Positions 40,637 to 49,198 of a DNA stretch of 64,000 nt are shown in pieces (within the stretch, counting starts at the first letter, position 1; every line of letters begins with the position of its first letter). The DNA comes from Massilia sp. METH4 (GTDB lineage: Bacteria > Pseudomonadota > Gammaproteobacteria > Burkholderiales > Burkholderiaceae_D), in assembly GCF_037094685.1 (NCBI RefSeq), contig NZ_CP146614.1:1488001-1552000 (forward strand), written 5' to 3'. The position numbers and the translations under genes are program-made. The notes below the pieces were generated by a model. It was not told where the DNA came from, did no database searches, and saw only the letters and a program-made list of their open reading frames with translations.

Positions 40637-40921
40637 CTAGATACCCATATTGCCCAGGATACGGCCCAGCTCGCGCAGCGTGGGTTCCAGTGCCGGGTGC
40701 TTGGCGGCGAACTTTGCCGAGATTTCCTGCGTGCGTTCGGCCAGGCCGTAGGTGGTGGTGCCTTCGTCGCTGACCGCGCCGTCCGCCGCACGCTGTTCCA
40801 GCACGCGCTCGATGTCGTCGTCGAGCTGGCGCAGCAGCTCCTGCAACTCCTCGTCGACCGGTACGCCGCTTGCCAGCGCGGCGTGCACGTCGCGCAGCGA
40901 TGTCTTCAGGTTGTTGTCCAT
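40637..40921 (-). CDS. DUF4404-like small helical protein
   Basis: 94 residues from MDNNLKTSLRDVHAAL; GGGAG lies 6 nt upstream. It is predicted all-helical, with LRQLDDDIERVLEQR and a conserved-looking end (HPALEPTLRELGRILGNMGI). Members are small cytoplasmic proteins of unknown role. It converges with the DUF1269-like gene; the 88-nt gap between contains a CCCGGTTC/GAACCGGG hairpin that may stop both transcripts. Confidence 0.75.
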   Translation of the reverse strand: MDNNLKTSLRDVHAALASGVPVDEELQELLRQLDDDIERVLEQRAADGAVSDEGTTTYGLAERTQEISAKFAAKHPALEPTLRELGRILGNMGI

Positions 40922-41123
40922 GTTCGTCTCCCTTGAATGAAGCTGATACGGATCGATACAGCGATTTATACACTTTTTCACTCTTCGGTGGCCACCCGTT
41001 CGGATGCAATGCGTATTGGCCGGGCACGATCCGCCACCGTGATGGCCGGTTTCGCCATGTCATACGAGCGTAACTTGCCCTGCTTATGATGCGCCGTCTT
41101 TCACTTTCGGCAATGGCCCATCC

Positions 41124-42806
41124 ATGACCCAATCGAATTCGCGTCGCAAGTTCATCCGTACCTTTTCCCTCGCCGTTTCCGCGATCCCGCTGACCGCCTG
41201 CGGCGGCGACGACGACACGTCGTATGAATCGATCACCTATGCGCACGGCGTGGCCAGCGGCGACCCGCTGGCTGACCGCGTGATCCTGTGGACGCGCATT
41301 TCCGCACCGTCGGGCGCGGAAGATCTCGACGTGGGCTGGACCGTCGCCGAAGACAGCGATTTCACGAAAGTCGCCGCTTCGGGGACCTTCCGCACGGGCG
41401 CCTCGCGCGACTTCACGGTCAAGGTCGACGCGACGGGCCTGGCGGCCAATCGCCGCTACTACTACCGCTTCCGCTGCCAGGGCGTCGATTCGCCCGTGGG
41501 TCGCACGAAGACCCTGCCGACGGGCTCCGTGTCGCAGGCACGGTTCGCCGTGTTCAGCTGCTCGAACTACCCGGCCGGCTACTTCAATGTGTACGGCGAC
41601 GCGGCCAAGTTCGACGATATCGACGTGGGCCTGCACCTGGGCGACTACATCTACGAATACGCCGCCGGAGGCTACGCTTCGCAGAACGCGGCCGCCATGG
41701 GCCGCGTGTCGCAGCCGGCCACCGAGATCATCACGCTGTCGGACTACCGCCGCCGCTACCAGCAATACCGCAGCGACCCGGACCTGCAGGCCGTGCACGC
41801 GCGCATGCCGTTCATCACCGTGTGGGACGACCACGAGCTGACCAACGACACCTGGCGCGAAGGCGCGGAAAACCACGACCCGGCCACCGAGGGCCTGTGG
41901 GCCGCCCGCCGCCAGATGGCCATCCAGGCCTATCACGAGTGGATGCCGATCCGCCAGCCGGACGCGGCGCGGCCGGACCGCATCTACCGCTCCTTCGACT
42001 TCGGCAACCTGCTGTCGCTGCACATGCTCGACACGCGCGTGATCGGCCGCGACAAGCAGCTGGCCTATGCCAGCTACGTCAATGCCGACAAGTCGTTCAA
42101 CGCCGCCGCCTTCACGGCGGACGTATCGAACCCGGCGCGCCAGCTGATGGGCGCCGAGCAGACCACCTGGCTGCAAAGCCAGATGTCGAAATCGACCGCG
42201 ACGTGGCAGATCCTGGGCCAGCAGGTGCTCATGGCGCGCATGATGCTGCCGGCGCCGATGGTGCTGGGCACCGTGGGCTACGCCGCTTACTTCGCGATCG
42301 CGGCCAAGGTGCAGGCCGGCGTGCCGCTGACCGCGACGGAACAGCAGCAGCTGGCCGCCGCGCCGGTACCGTACAACCTCGACGCGTGGGATGGCTACCA
42401 GGCGGCGCGGGAGATGGTGCTGAACATGGCGCGTTCGCTGAACAAGAACCTGGTGGTGCTGGCGGGCGACACGCACAATGCCTGGGCCAGCGACCTGGCC
42501 GATGTGAATGGCCAGGCGGTGGGCGTGGAATTCGGCGTGCCGTCGGTGACGTCGCCCGGTTTCGAGGGCTACTTCCCCAGCGCCGATCCGAAGGTCGTCG
42601 CCGCCGGCATGGAACAGCTGATCGGCCCGCTGCAATACGCCGAAACCGCTTCGCGCGGCTTCGTGGTGCTGACCGTGACGCCGACTGAAACGCGCGCCGA
42701 GTACCGCTATGTGAATACGATCCAGTCGCAGACGTACACGGCGGCGGTGGGCAAGGTGCTGCGCATGTTGCCGGGGGCGGGGAACCGGAAGATCGTGGCG
42801 GGTTGA
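41124..42806 (+). CDS. phoD: PhoD-type alkaline phosphatase/phosphodiesterase (Tat lipoprotein)
   Basis: 560 residues. The N-terminus has the twin-arginine motif SRRKFIRT and a lipobox-like LTAC followed by GGDDD, so Tat export with possible lipid anchoring. PhoD features are ITYAHGVASGDPLADRVILWTRI (in part), HLGDYIYEYA, WDDHELTND and LAGDTHNAW, which hold the metal ligands. It hydrolyses phosphate esters and diesters outside the cytoplasm, typically under phosphate limitation with Ca and Fe. No Pho box could be defined in the 202 nt upstream. Confidence 0.92.
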   Translation: MTQSNSRRKFIRTFSLAVSAIPLTACGGDDDTSYESITYAHGVASGDPLADRVILWTRISAPSGAEDLDVGWTVAEDSDFTKVAASGTFRTGASRDFTVKVDATGLAANRRYYYRFRCQGVDSPVGRTKTLPTGSVSQARFAVFSCSNYPAGYFNVYGDAAKFDDIDVGLHLGDYIYEYAAGGYASQNAAAMGRVSQPATEIITLSDYRRRYQQYRSDPDLQAVHARMPFITVWDDHELTNDTWREGAENHDPATEGLWAARRQMAIQAYHEWMPIRQPDAARPDRIYRSFDFGNLLSLHMLDTRVIGRDKQLAYASYVNADKSFNAAAFTADVSNPARQLMGAEQTTWLQSQMSKSTATWQILGQQVLMARMMLPAPMVLGTVGYAAYFAIAAKVQAGVPLTATEQQQLAAAPVPYNLDAWDGYQAAREMVLNMARSLNKNLVVLAGDTHNAWASDLADVNGQAVGVEFGVPSVTSPGFEGYFPSADPKVVAAGMEQLIGPLQYAETASRGFVVLTVTPTETRAEYRYVNTIQSQTYTAAVGKVLRMLPGAGNRKIVAG

Positions 42807-42820
42807 GCCGCCGGGACGGA

Positions 42821-42940
42821 CGGGGACAGTCCCCGGTGTTGTAATGAGACCAGCTCAACATGGGCAAATCAAGCACTTATGGTGTTGCTAAAAATCGGGG
42901 ACTGTCCCCGGTGTTGTTTTGCGACCAGCTGAGCAGTGGG
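42821..42940. repeat. two direct ~44-bp repeats with GGGG-N4-CCCC palindromes
   Basis: Copies at 42821-42864 and 42896-42940 (75-bp period) share CGGGGAC(A/T)GTCCCCGGTG and then TTGT...GACCAGCT. They lie downstream of phoD and belong to the same general class as the other GGGG/CCCC palindromes. Confidence 0.75.
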
Positions 42941-42942
42941 TG

Positions 42943-42972
42943 AAAAAAAACCGCGCGATTGCGCGGTTTTTC
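42943..42972 (-). terminator. terminator of the M3 peptidase pair
   Basis: AAAACCGCGC/GCGCGGTTTT stem with a GATT loop; the minus strand continues in T. Directly after the M3 peptidase stop. Confidence 0.85.
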
Positions 42973-42978
42973 TTTGGG

Positions 42979-45090
42979 TTAGTCGGTCAGTCCGCGCCGT
43001 TCCAGCAGCGGTTCGACTTTCGCGTCGCGCCCGCGGAATTCGCGGAACATCTGCATCGCGTCCATCGTGCCGCCCTTCGACAGCAGCTTCTGGCGGAACC
43101 AGTCGCCGTTCTTGCGCGACAGGCCGCCGTTTTCCTTGAACCAGTCGACCGTGTCGGCGTCGAGCTTCTCGGCCCACAGGTAGCCGTAGTAGCCGGCCGA
43201 GTAGCCGCCGGAGAACACGTGCGAGAAGTACGTGGTGCGGTAGCGCGGCGGGACCGGGGCGAAGTCCACGCCGGCATCCTTCAGGCTTTGCGCTTCGAAG
43301 GCCAGCACGTCGGTAGGCACCTGGTCGGCTTTCAGCTGGTGCCATTTCTGGTCGAGGATAGCGGCCGCCAGGTACTCGGTGGTGCGGTGGCCTTCGTTGA
43401 ACTTCTGGGCGGCCAGCACCTTGTCCAGCAATTCCTTGGGCATCGGCGCACCGGTCTGGTAGTGCTTGGCGTAGTTGTTCAGGATCGTCGGCCAGGTGGC
43501 CCACATCTCGTTGACCTGCGACGGGAATTCGACGAAGTCGCGCGGCACGCGCGTGCCCGAGAAGCGCGGGTATTGCACGTTCGAGAACATGCCGTGCAAC
43601 GCATGGCCGAATTCATGGAAGGCGGTGCGTACTTCGTCGTAGGTGAGCAGCGTCGGCTCGCCATTGGCCGGTTTCGGGATGTTCAGGTGGTTCGCCACGA
43701 CCGGCTGCGTTCCCAGCAACTTGCTCTGGCTGACATAAGCATTCATCCATGCGCCACCGCGCTTGTTGCCGCGGGCGTAGAAGTCGCCGATGAAGATGGC
43801 GAGCTGCTTGCCGTCGGCATCGAACACGTCCCACACGCGCACGTCCGCCTGGTACACCGGCAGGTCCTTGCGTTCCTTGAACGTCAGGCCGAACACCTGG
43901 TTGGCGGCGAAGAAAACGCCGTTTTCCAGCACGCTGTTCAGCTCGAAATACGGCTTCAACTCGTTCTGATCGAAGGCGTAGCGTTCCTTGCTCACCTTGT
44001 CGGCATAGAACTGCCAGTCGTGCGCGGCCAGCCGGAAGCGGCCATTCTCCGCGTCGATCACCTTCTGGATGTCCGCCGCTTCGCGGCGCGCGTTGCGCAC
44101 CGCCGGCTGCGCGAACTCGGCCAGCAGCTCGTCGACGGCGGCCGTGTCCTTGGCGGTCTGGTCTTCCAGGTGGTAGGCCGCGTGGCTGGCATAACCCAGC
44201 AGCGCGGCGCGCTCGGCGCGCAGCTTCGCCAGTTGCAGCACGAGGTCGCGGTTGTCGAAATCGCCGCCGCGGCTGCCGCGTGCCATGGCCGCGGCCAGCA
44301 GGCGCTCGCGCGTGCTGCGGTTCTTCAGCACCGACAGCGGCGCCTGGCCGGTGGTGTTGACGACCGGGATCACGTATTTGCCTTCCAGGCCACGCGCCTT
44401 CGCATCGGCGGCCGCCTTGGCGATCGCAGCGTCGGGCATGCCGTCCAGCTCTTCCTTCGTGCCGACCACCAGCGCGGAAGCGTTCATTTCCTTCAGCACG
44501 TTCTGCGCGAAAGCGGTCTGCAGGCCGGCCAGCTTCGCGTTATACGCCTTCAGCTTTTCCTTGTCCGCCGCGGAAAGCCTGGCGCCGGCGCGCACGTAGT
44601 CGGTGTGGTAGCGCTCGAGCAGGTATTTCGATTCCGGATCGAGCTTGAGCTTGTCGCGCTTGTCGTACAGCGCCTTGATGCGCGCGTACATCTTCGGGTT
44701 CAACAGCATGGCGTCGCTGTGGGCGGCCAGCTTCGGCGCCAGCGTACGGTCCAGCGCCTGCAACGTGTCGTTGGTGTTCGTGCCGTTCAGGCTGAAGAAC
44801 ACGGTCGACACGCGGTTCAGCAAGCGGCCGGAACGCTCCATCGCCACGACGGTGTTCTCGAACGTGGGCGCGGCCTTGTTGTTGGCGATCCGCTCGATCT
44901 CGGCAGCCTGCTCCTTCATGCCCTCTTCGAAGGCTGGCGCGAAGTCGCCGTCGGCGATCTTGTCGAATGGCGGGTATTGCAGCGGCAGCGTGCTGGGTGC
45001 CGCGAACGGGTTCGCGGCGGGCAATGCCGCCTGGGCGAGGCCGGCGACGGCGAGGCTCGCCGCCAGAATCATCATCTTCGGATAGTTCAA
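42979..45090 (-). CDS. secreted M3-family oligopeptidase, downstream copy
   Basis: 703 residues from TTG at 45090; AAGGA is well placed 8 nt before it, and the product then opens with a signal peptide (NYPKMMILAASLAVAGLAQA) like that of its neighbour. An ATG at 45117 lies inside the upstream gene. The zinc motif is HEFGHALHGMFSN; GGYSAGYYGYLW and RYRTTYFSHVF are conserved substrate-site segments. The family (Dcp/OpdA type) trims peptides; this copy would act in the periplasm. Confidence 0.88.
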   Translation of the reverse strand: MNYPKMMILAASLAVAGLAQAALPAANPFAAPSTLPLQYPPFDKIADGDFAPAFEEGMKEQAAEIERIANNKAAPTFENTVVAMERSGRLLNRVSTVFFSLNGTNTNDTLQALDRTLAPKLAAHSDAMLLNPKMYARIKALYDKRDKLKLDPESKYLLERYHTDYVRAGARLSAADKEKLKAYNAKLAGLQTAFAQNVLKEMNASALVVGTKEELDGMPDAAIAKAAADAKARGLEGKYVIPVVNTTGQAPLSVLKNRSTRERLLAAAMARGSRGGDFDNRDLVLQLAKLRAERAALLGYASHAAYHLEDQTAKDTAAVDELLAEFAQPAVRNARREAADIQKVIDAENGRFRLAAHDWQFYADKVSKERYAFDQNELKPYFELNSVLENGVFFAANQVFGLTFKERKDLPVYQADVRVWDVFDADGKQLAIFIGDFYARGNKRGGAWMNAYVSQSKLLGTQPVVANHLNIPKPANGEPTLLTYDEVRTAFHEFGHALHGMFSNVQYPRFSGTRVPRDFVEFPSQVNEMWATWPTILNNYAKHYQTGAPMPKELLDKVLAAQKFNEGHRTTEYLAAAILDQKWHQLKADQVPTDVLAFEAQSLKDAGVDFAPVPPRYRTTYFSHVFSGGYSAGYYGYLWAEKLDADTVDWFKENGGLSRKNGDWFRQKLLSKGGTMDAMQMFREFRGRDAKVEPLLERRGLTD

Positions 45091-45094
45091 GACA

Positions 45095-47224
45095 TCATTC
45101 CTTGGTCGGCTGGACATTCAGGCCGCGGCGCTCGAGCAGCGGTTCGATGGCGGCATCGCGGCCGCGGAAATTGCGGAACAGTTCCATCGCATCGGCGGTG
45201 CCGCCGCGCGACAGCAAGGTCTTGCGGAACCAGTCGCCGTTCTTGCGCAGCAGGCCACCGTTTTCCTTGAACCACAACACGCTTTCCGCATCGAGCTTTT
45301 CGGCCCACAGGTAGGCGTAATAGCCGGCCGAATAGCCGCCCGAGAAGCTGTGCGAGAAGTAGGTGGTGCGGTAGCGCGGCGGCACCAGCGCATAATCGAC
45401 ACCCGCTTCCTTCAGCGCGGCCGCCTCGAAGGCCAGCACGTCATCGGGCACCTGGTCCGGTTGCAGCTGGTGCCACTTCTGGTCCAGCAGGGAAGCGGCC
45501 AGGTATTCGGTGGTGGCGAAGCCCTTGTTGAACTTGCGCGCGGCGGTGACCTTGTCCAGCAATTCCTTCGGCATCGGCGCACCGGTCTGGTGGTGCTTCG
45601 CGTAGTTGGCCAGGATCTCGGGCCACACGGCCCACATCTCGTTGACCTGCGACGGGTACTCGACGAAATCGCGCGGCACGCTGGTGCCGGAGAAGCGCGG
45701 GTACTTCACGTTCGAGAACATGCCGTGCAGCGCGTGGCCGAACTCGTGGAACATCGTCGTCACTTCATCGAACGTCAGCAGCGTGGGTTCGCCCGCCGGC
45801 GGCTTCGGGATGTTCTGGTGGTTGCCCACCACCGGCTTCTCGCCCAGCAGTGCCGACTGCGACACGTACTCGTTCATCCAGGCGCCGCCCTGCTTGTTCG
45901 GGCGGGCGTACAGGTCGGCCAGGAAGATCGCCAGCGGCTTGCCGTCCGCATCGATCACGTCGAACACGCGCACGTCCGGGTCGTACACGGGCAGGTCCTT
46001 ACGCTCCTTGAACGTGATGCCGTACAGCTTCGTGGCGGCGTAGAACACGCCGTTCTCCAGCACGTTGCTCATCTCGAAGTAGGGCTTCAACTGCTTTTCA
46101 TCGAAGGCGAAGCGCTGCGCACGCACCTTGTCGGTATAGAAATCCCAGTCGGCGGCGGTGATCGGGCCGCCGGCGATAGCGGCCAGGTCGGCGCCTTCGC
46201 GACGCGCATTGTCCACGGCCGGTTTCGCCAATTCCGACAGCAGCTTGTTCACGTTGGCGGTGTTCTTGGCCGTCTGGTTCGCCAGCGAATACGCGGCGAA
46301 GTTCTCGTAGCCCAGCAGCTTGGCTTGTTCGGCGCGCAGGCGCGCCAGCTTCTTGACCACTTCGCGGTTGTCGAATTCGCCGCCGCGGCTGCCCCGTGCC
46401 AGCGAAGCGGCCATCAGCCGTGCGCGCACTTGCGGATTGGTCAGCTCGGCGAGCGCCGGCTGGCCCGTGGTGTTCTGCAGGGCGATCAGGTATTTGCCCT
46501 TGTGGCCCTTCTCCTCGGCGGCCTTGGCCGCGGCATTGATGGCCGCTTCCGGCATCCCGGCCAGCTCCTCGCGCGTGTCGACCACCAGGGCCGAGGCATT
46601 GATTTCCTTGAGCACGTTCTGCGTGAACGTCGTCTGCAGCGTGGCGATCTCGCCGTTCAGGCGCTTCAGCGTTTCCTTGTCCTGCGGCGACAGCCTGGCG
46701 CCGGCCAGCACGAAGTCTTCATGGTAACGCTCGATCAGGTATTTTGATTCGGCGTCCAGGCCCAGCTTGTCGCGCTGGGCATACAGCGTGTCGATGCGCT
46801 TGAACAGCTTCGGGTTCAGGTGAATCGCGTCGCTGTGCGCGGCCAGCTTCGGCGACATTTCGCGGTCGATGGCGTCCAGCCTGTCGTTCGTGTTCGCACC
46901 CACCAGGTTCGAGAACGTGCTGTGCACGCGGTGCAGCAGCCGGCCGCTCTTTTCCATCGCCACGATCGTGTTCTCGAACGTGGGCGCCGCCTTGTTGTTG
47001 GCGATGCGCTCGACTTCCTTCAATTCCTCGGCCATCCCGGCGTGGAAGGCTGGCAGGAAATGCTCGTCGCGGATCTTGTCGAACTGCGGATAGTGCAGCG
47101 GCAGCCGACTGGTGGTCAGCAGCGGGTTGTTACCGTTGGCTTGCATGGCGGAGGCGGTGGGAACTACCTGCATGAACGCCAGCGCCAGGCCGGCGGCGAG
47201 AACGAGCTTCTTTGGAGGGGTCAT
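45095..47224 (-). CDS. secreted M3-family oligopeptidase, upstream copy
   Basis: 709 residues with the signal peptide KKLVLAAGLALAFMQVVPTASA. Zinc motif HEFGHALHGMFSN and C-terminal GGYSAGYYAYLW. Colinear with the downstream copy throughout (shared blocks such as RIANNKAAPTFENT, VPRDFVE, QTGAPMPKELLDKV), so a tandem duplication followed by divergence. It presumably leads a two-gene transcript; its promoter is in the 200-nt gap before hscC. Confidence 0.92.
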   Translation of the reverse strand: MTPPKKLVLAAGLALAFMQVVPTASAMQANGNNPLLTTSRLPLHYPQFDKIRDEHFLPAFHAGMAEELKEVERIANNKAAPTFENTIVAMEKSGRLLHRVHSTFSNLVGANTNDRLDAIDREMSPKLAAHSDAIHLNPKLFKRIDTLYAQRDKLGLDAESKYLIERYHEDFVLAGARLSPQDKETLKRLNGEIATLQTTFTQNVLKEINASALVVDTREELAGMPEAAINAAAKAAEEKGHKGKYLIALQNTTGQPALAELTNPQVRARLMAASLARGSRGGEFDNREVVKKLARLRAEQAKLLGYENFAAYSLANQTAKNTANVNKLLSELAKPAVDNARREGADLAAIAGGPITAADWDFYTDKVRAQRFAFDEKQLKPYFEMSNVLENGVFYAATKLYGITFKERKDLPVYDPDVRVFDVIDADGKPLAIFLADLYARPNKQGGAWMNEYVSQSALLGEKPVVGNHQNIPKPPAGEPTLLTFDEVTTMFHEFGHALHGMFSNVKYPRFSGTSVPRDFVEYPSQVNEMWAVWPEILANYAKHHQTGAPMPKELLDKVTAARKFNKGFATTEYLAASLLDQKWHQLQPDQVPDDVLAFEAAALKEAGVDYALVPPRYRTTYFSHSFSGGYSAGYYAYLWAEKLDAESVLWFKENGGLLRKNGDWFRKTLLSRGGTADAMELFRNFRGRDAAIEPLLERRGLNVQPTKE

Positions 47225-47424
47225 ATCGTCTTTCGATTAACCAGTCGAAGCCGGCGAGATCGTCACCGGCGCCATTGTGGAACGCCTGCCCGTGGCAGGG
47301 CTTGAACGCGGGATGATAACAGGCGTGTTTCGCAGAGTCATCCCGTGGCACGATGACGCGATGCAGCGCAAGGAGCGGGAAGCGCCGCGGGTGCGCGGCA
47401 TCACGGCGCGGGGGCCCCGCGGGG

Positions 47425-49137
47425 TCAATCCCCGGCAGGCAGCAAGCTCTGGTGCTCCCAGCGCCCGAGCAGCGCGGCAAAGTGCGCGGCCGCCGGGCGG
47501 ATCCGACGTTCGTCCTGGCTCTCGAGCGCGAGCTCGAACAGGCCGATCTGTTGCCCGAGGATCTCGCGTTCCGCGCCCAGCAGCTGCTGGAACAGCCGCT
47601 CGCCGCGCGCCTTCAGCGTGCGGTTCTCGAGTCGGTCGCGCGGGTGGATCTTCAGTTCGGACAGCGCGGCGAAACGCCGCTCGATCTCCGCCTCGCTCAA
47701 CATGCCCGGATTGCCCTCGATGACGACGGCGAAGCGCTCTCCGGTGGCCTGCGGGGTGGCCTCGACCTGCAGCAGGCCGTTGGCATCGTAGGTGAAGCGC
47801 ACGTCGACGCCCTGCCGCTCGCGGCTCAACGGCGGCAGCGGAACGCTCAGTTCGCCCAGCTTGATGTTGTCACCGACGAGGCGCGCCTCGCCCTGGTAGA
47901 TCTGCAGGACGATGGCGACCTGGCCTTCCTGCACCGGGTGATACGTTTTCACCCGCGACACCGGCACGATGGTATTGCGCTCGATGACGGGATCGAAGTG
48001 GCCGCCGGTGAGCGGTCCGCCGCCGAACTGGCGCACCGTCTCCAGCCCCAGCGAGTAGGGCGCGACGTCCGTCATCACCACCTCGTCGAGCGCCGCGTCG
48101 CGCATCTTCAGGCCGGCCTGCACCGCCGCGCCCAGCGCCACCACCTCATCCGGGTTCAGGTCGCACTCGGGGAAGCGGCCGAACATCCGCGCCGCAAGCC
48201 GGCGCACCGCGGGCATGCGCGTGGCTCCGCCGGCCAGCACGATGCTGTCCAGGTCTGCACTGGACATGCGCGCATCGCGCAGCGCGCGCTCCACCGGATC
48301 GCGCAGCCGCGCCAGCAGCGGCGCGGCAAGCTGGTCGAAATCCGCTTCGTCCAGTTCCATCACGCATTCGTCATCGCCGACATGCAGCGCCATGCGGCCG
48401 CGCCGCCCCTCTTTCAGTTCGCGCTTGGCCGCTTCGGCCTGTGCCCGCGCGCGCTCCATGAAGCGGGCGTCGTCCTTCCAGAGCGGATGCAGTTTCGCTT
48501 CAGCGAAAAAGCGCTGCACGATGGCGTCCGTGAAGTCCTCGCCGCCCAGGAAGTTGTCGCCCGTCGACGCGCGCACTTCCATCACGTTCTCGAACAGGTC
48601 GAGCACCGACACGTCGAACGTGCCGCCGCCCAGGTCGAAGACGAGGAACTTCGACTCGCTGTCGCGGTTGTGGATGCCATACGCCAGCGCCGCGGCGGTC
48701 GGCTCGTTCAGCAGGCGCGCCACCGTGAGCCCGGCGAGCTGGCCGGCGGCGCGGGTCGCCTTGCGCTGGGCATCGGAAAAATAGGCCGGCACGGTGATCA
48801 CGGCTTCCGTTACCGGCTGGCCCAGCGCGGCCTCGGCGTCTTCCTTCAGCGCGCGCAGCACCAGTGCCGACAGCTCCTCCGCGCGGAACACGCGCTTGCC
48901 AAGCCTGAACTCCCGGTTGCTGCCCATGTGGCGCTTGAACATCGCGGCCGTGCGATCCGGATGCGTTTGCAGCCGCTCGCGCGCCGCCCTGCCGACCAGC
49001 ACCGTGCCGTCGTCGTCGATACTGACGCACGACGGCGTCAGGACTTCGCCGAGCGCGTTGCGCAGCAGGTGGGCGCCGCCGTTTTCCCAGACGGCGACGA
49101 GGCTGTTGGTGGTGCCGAGGTCGATCCCGACGATCAT
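47425..49137 (-). CDS. hscC: Hsp70-family chaperone HscC
   Basis: 570 residues from MIVGIDLGTTNSLVAVWEN; GGGAG lies 6 nt before the ATG, and a 54-codon N-terminal extension is rejected. Hsp70 phosphate loops are GIDLGTTNS and FDLGGGTFDVSVLD, adenosine motif IVLAGGATRMP. It is close in length to E. coli HscC (~556) and lacks the long DnaK lid. It works with a dedicated J-like partner; the gene 61 nt upstream encodes one. Both are probably one transcript. Confidence 0.93.
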   Translation of the reverse strand: MIVGIDLGTTNSLVAVWENGGAHLLRNALGEVLTPSCVSIDDDGTVLVGRAARERLQTHPDRTAAMFKRHMGSNREFRLGKRVFRAEELSALVLRALKEDAEAALGQPVTEAVITVPAYFSDAQRKATRAAGQLAGLTVARLLNEPTAAALAYGIHNRDSESKFLVFDLGGGTFDVSVLDLFENVMEVRASTGDNFLGGEDFTDAIVQRFFAEAKLHPLWKDDARFMERARAQAEAAKRELKEGRRGRMALHVGDDECVMELDEADFDQLAAPLLARLRDPVERALRDARMSSADLDSIVLAGGATRMPAVRRLAARMFGRFPECDLNPDEVVALGAAVQAGLKMRDAALDEVVMTDVAPYSLGLETVRQFGGGPLTGGHFDPVIERNTIVPVSRVKTYHPVQEGQVAIVLQIYQGEARLVGDNIKLGELSVPLPPLSRERQGVDVRFTYDANGLLQVEATPQATGERFAVVIEGNPGMLSEAEIERRFAALSELKIHPRDRLENRTLKARGERLFQQLLGAEREILGQQIGLFELALESQDERRIRPAAAHFAALLGRWEHQSLLPAGD

Positions 49138-49198
49138 GTGATGCTCCCGATAAGTGTATGCGGCGTGCCCGTGGCACGGTTGAGATCTGCCGCCGCCG

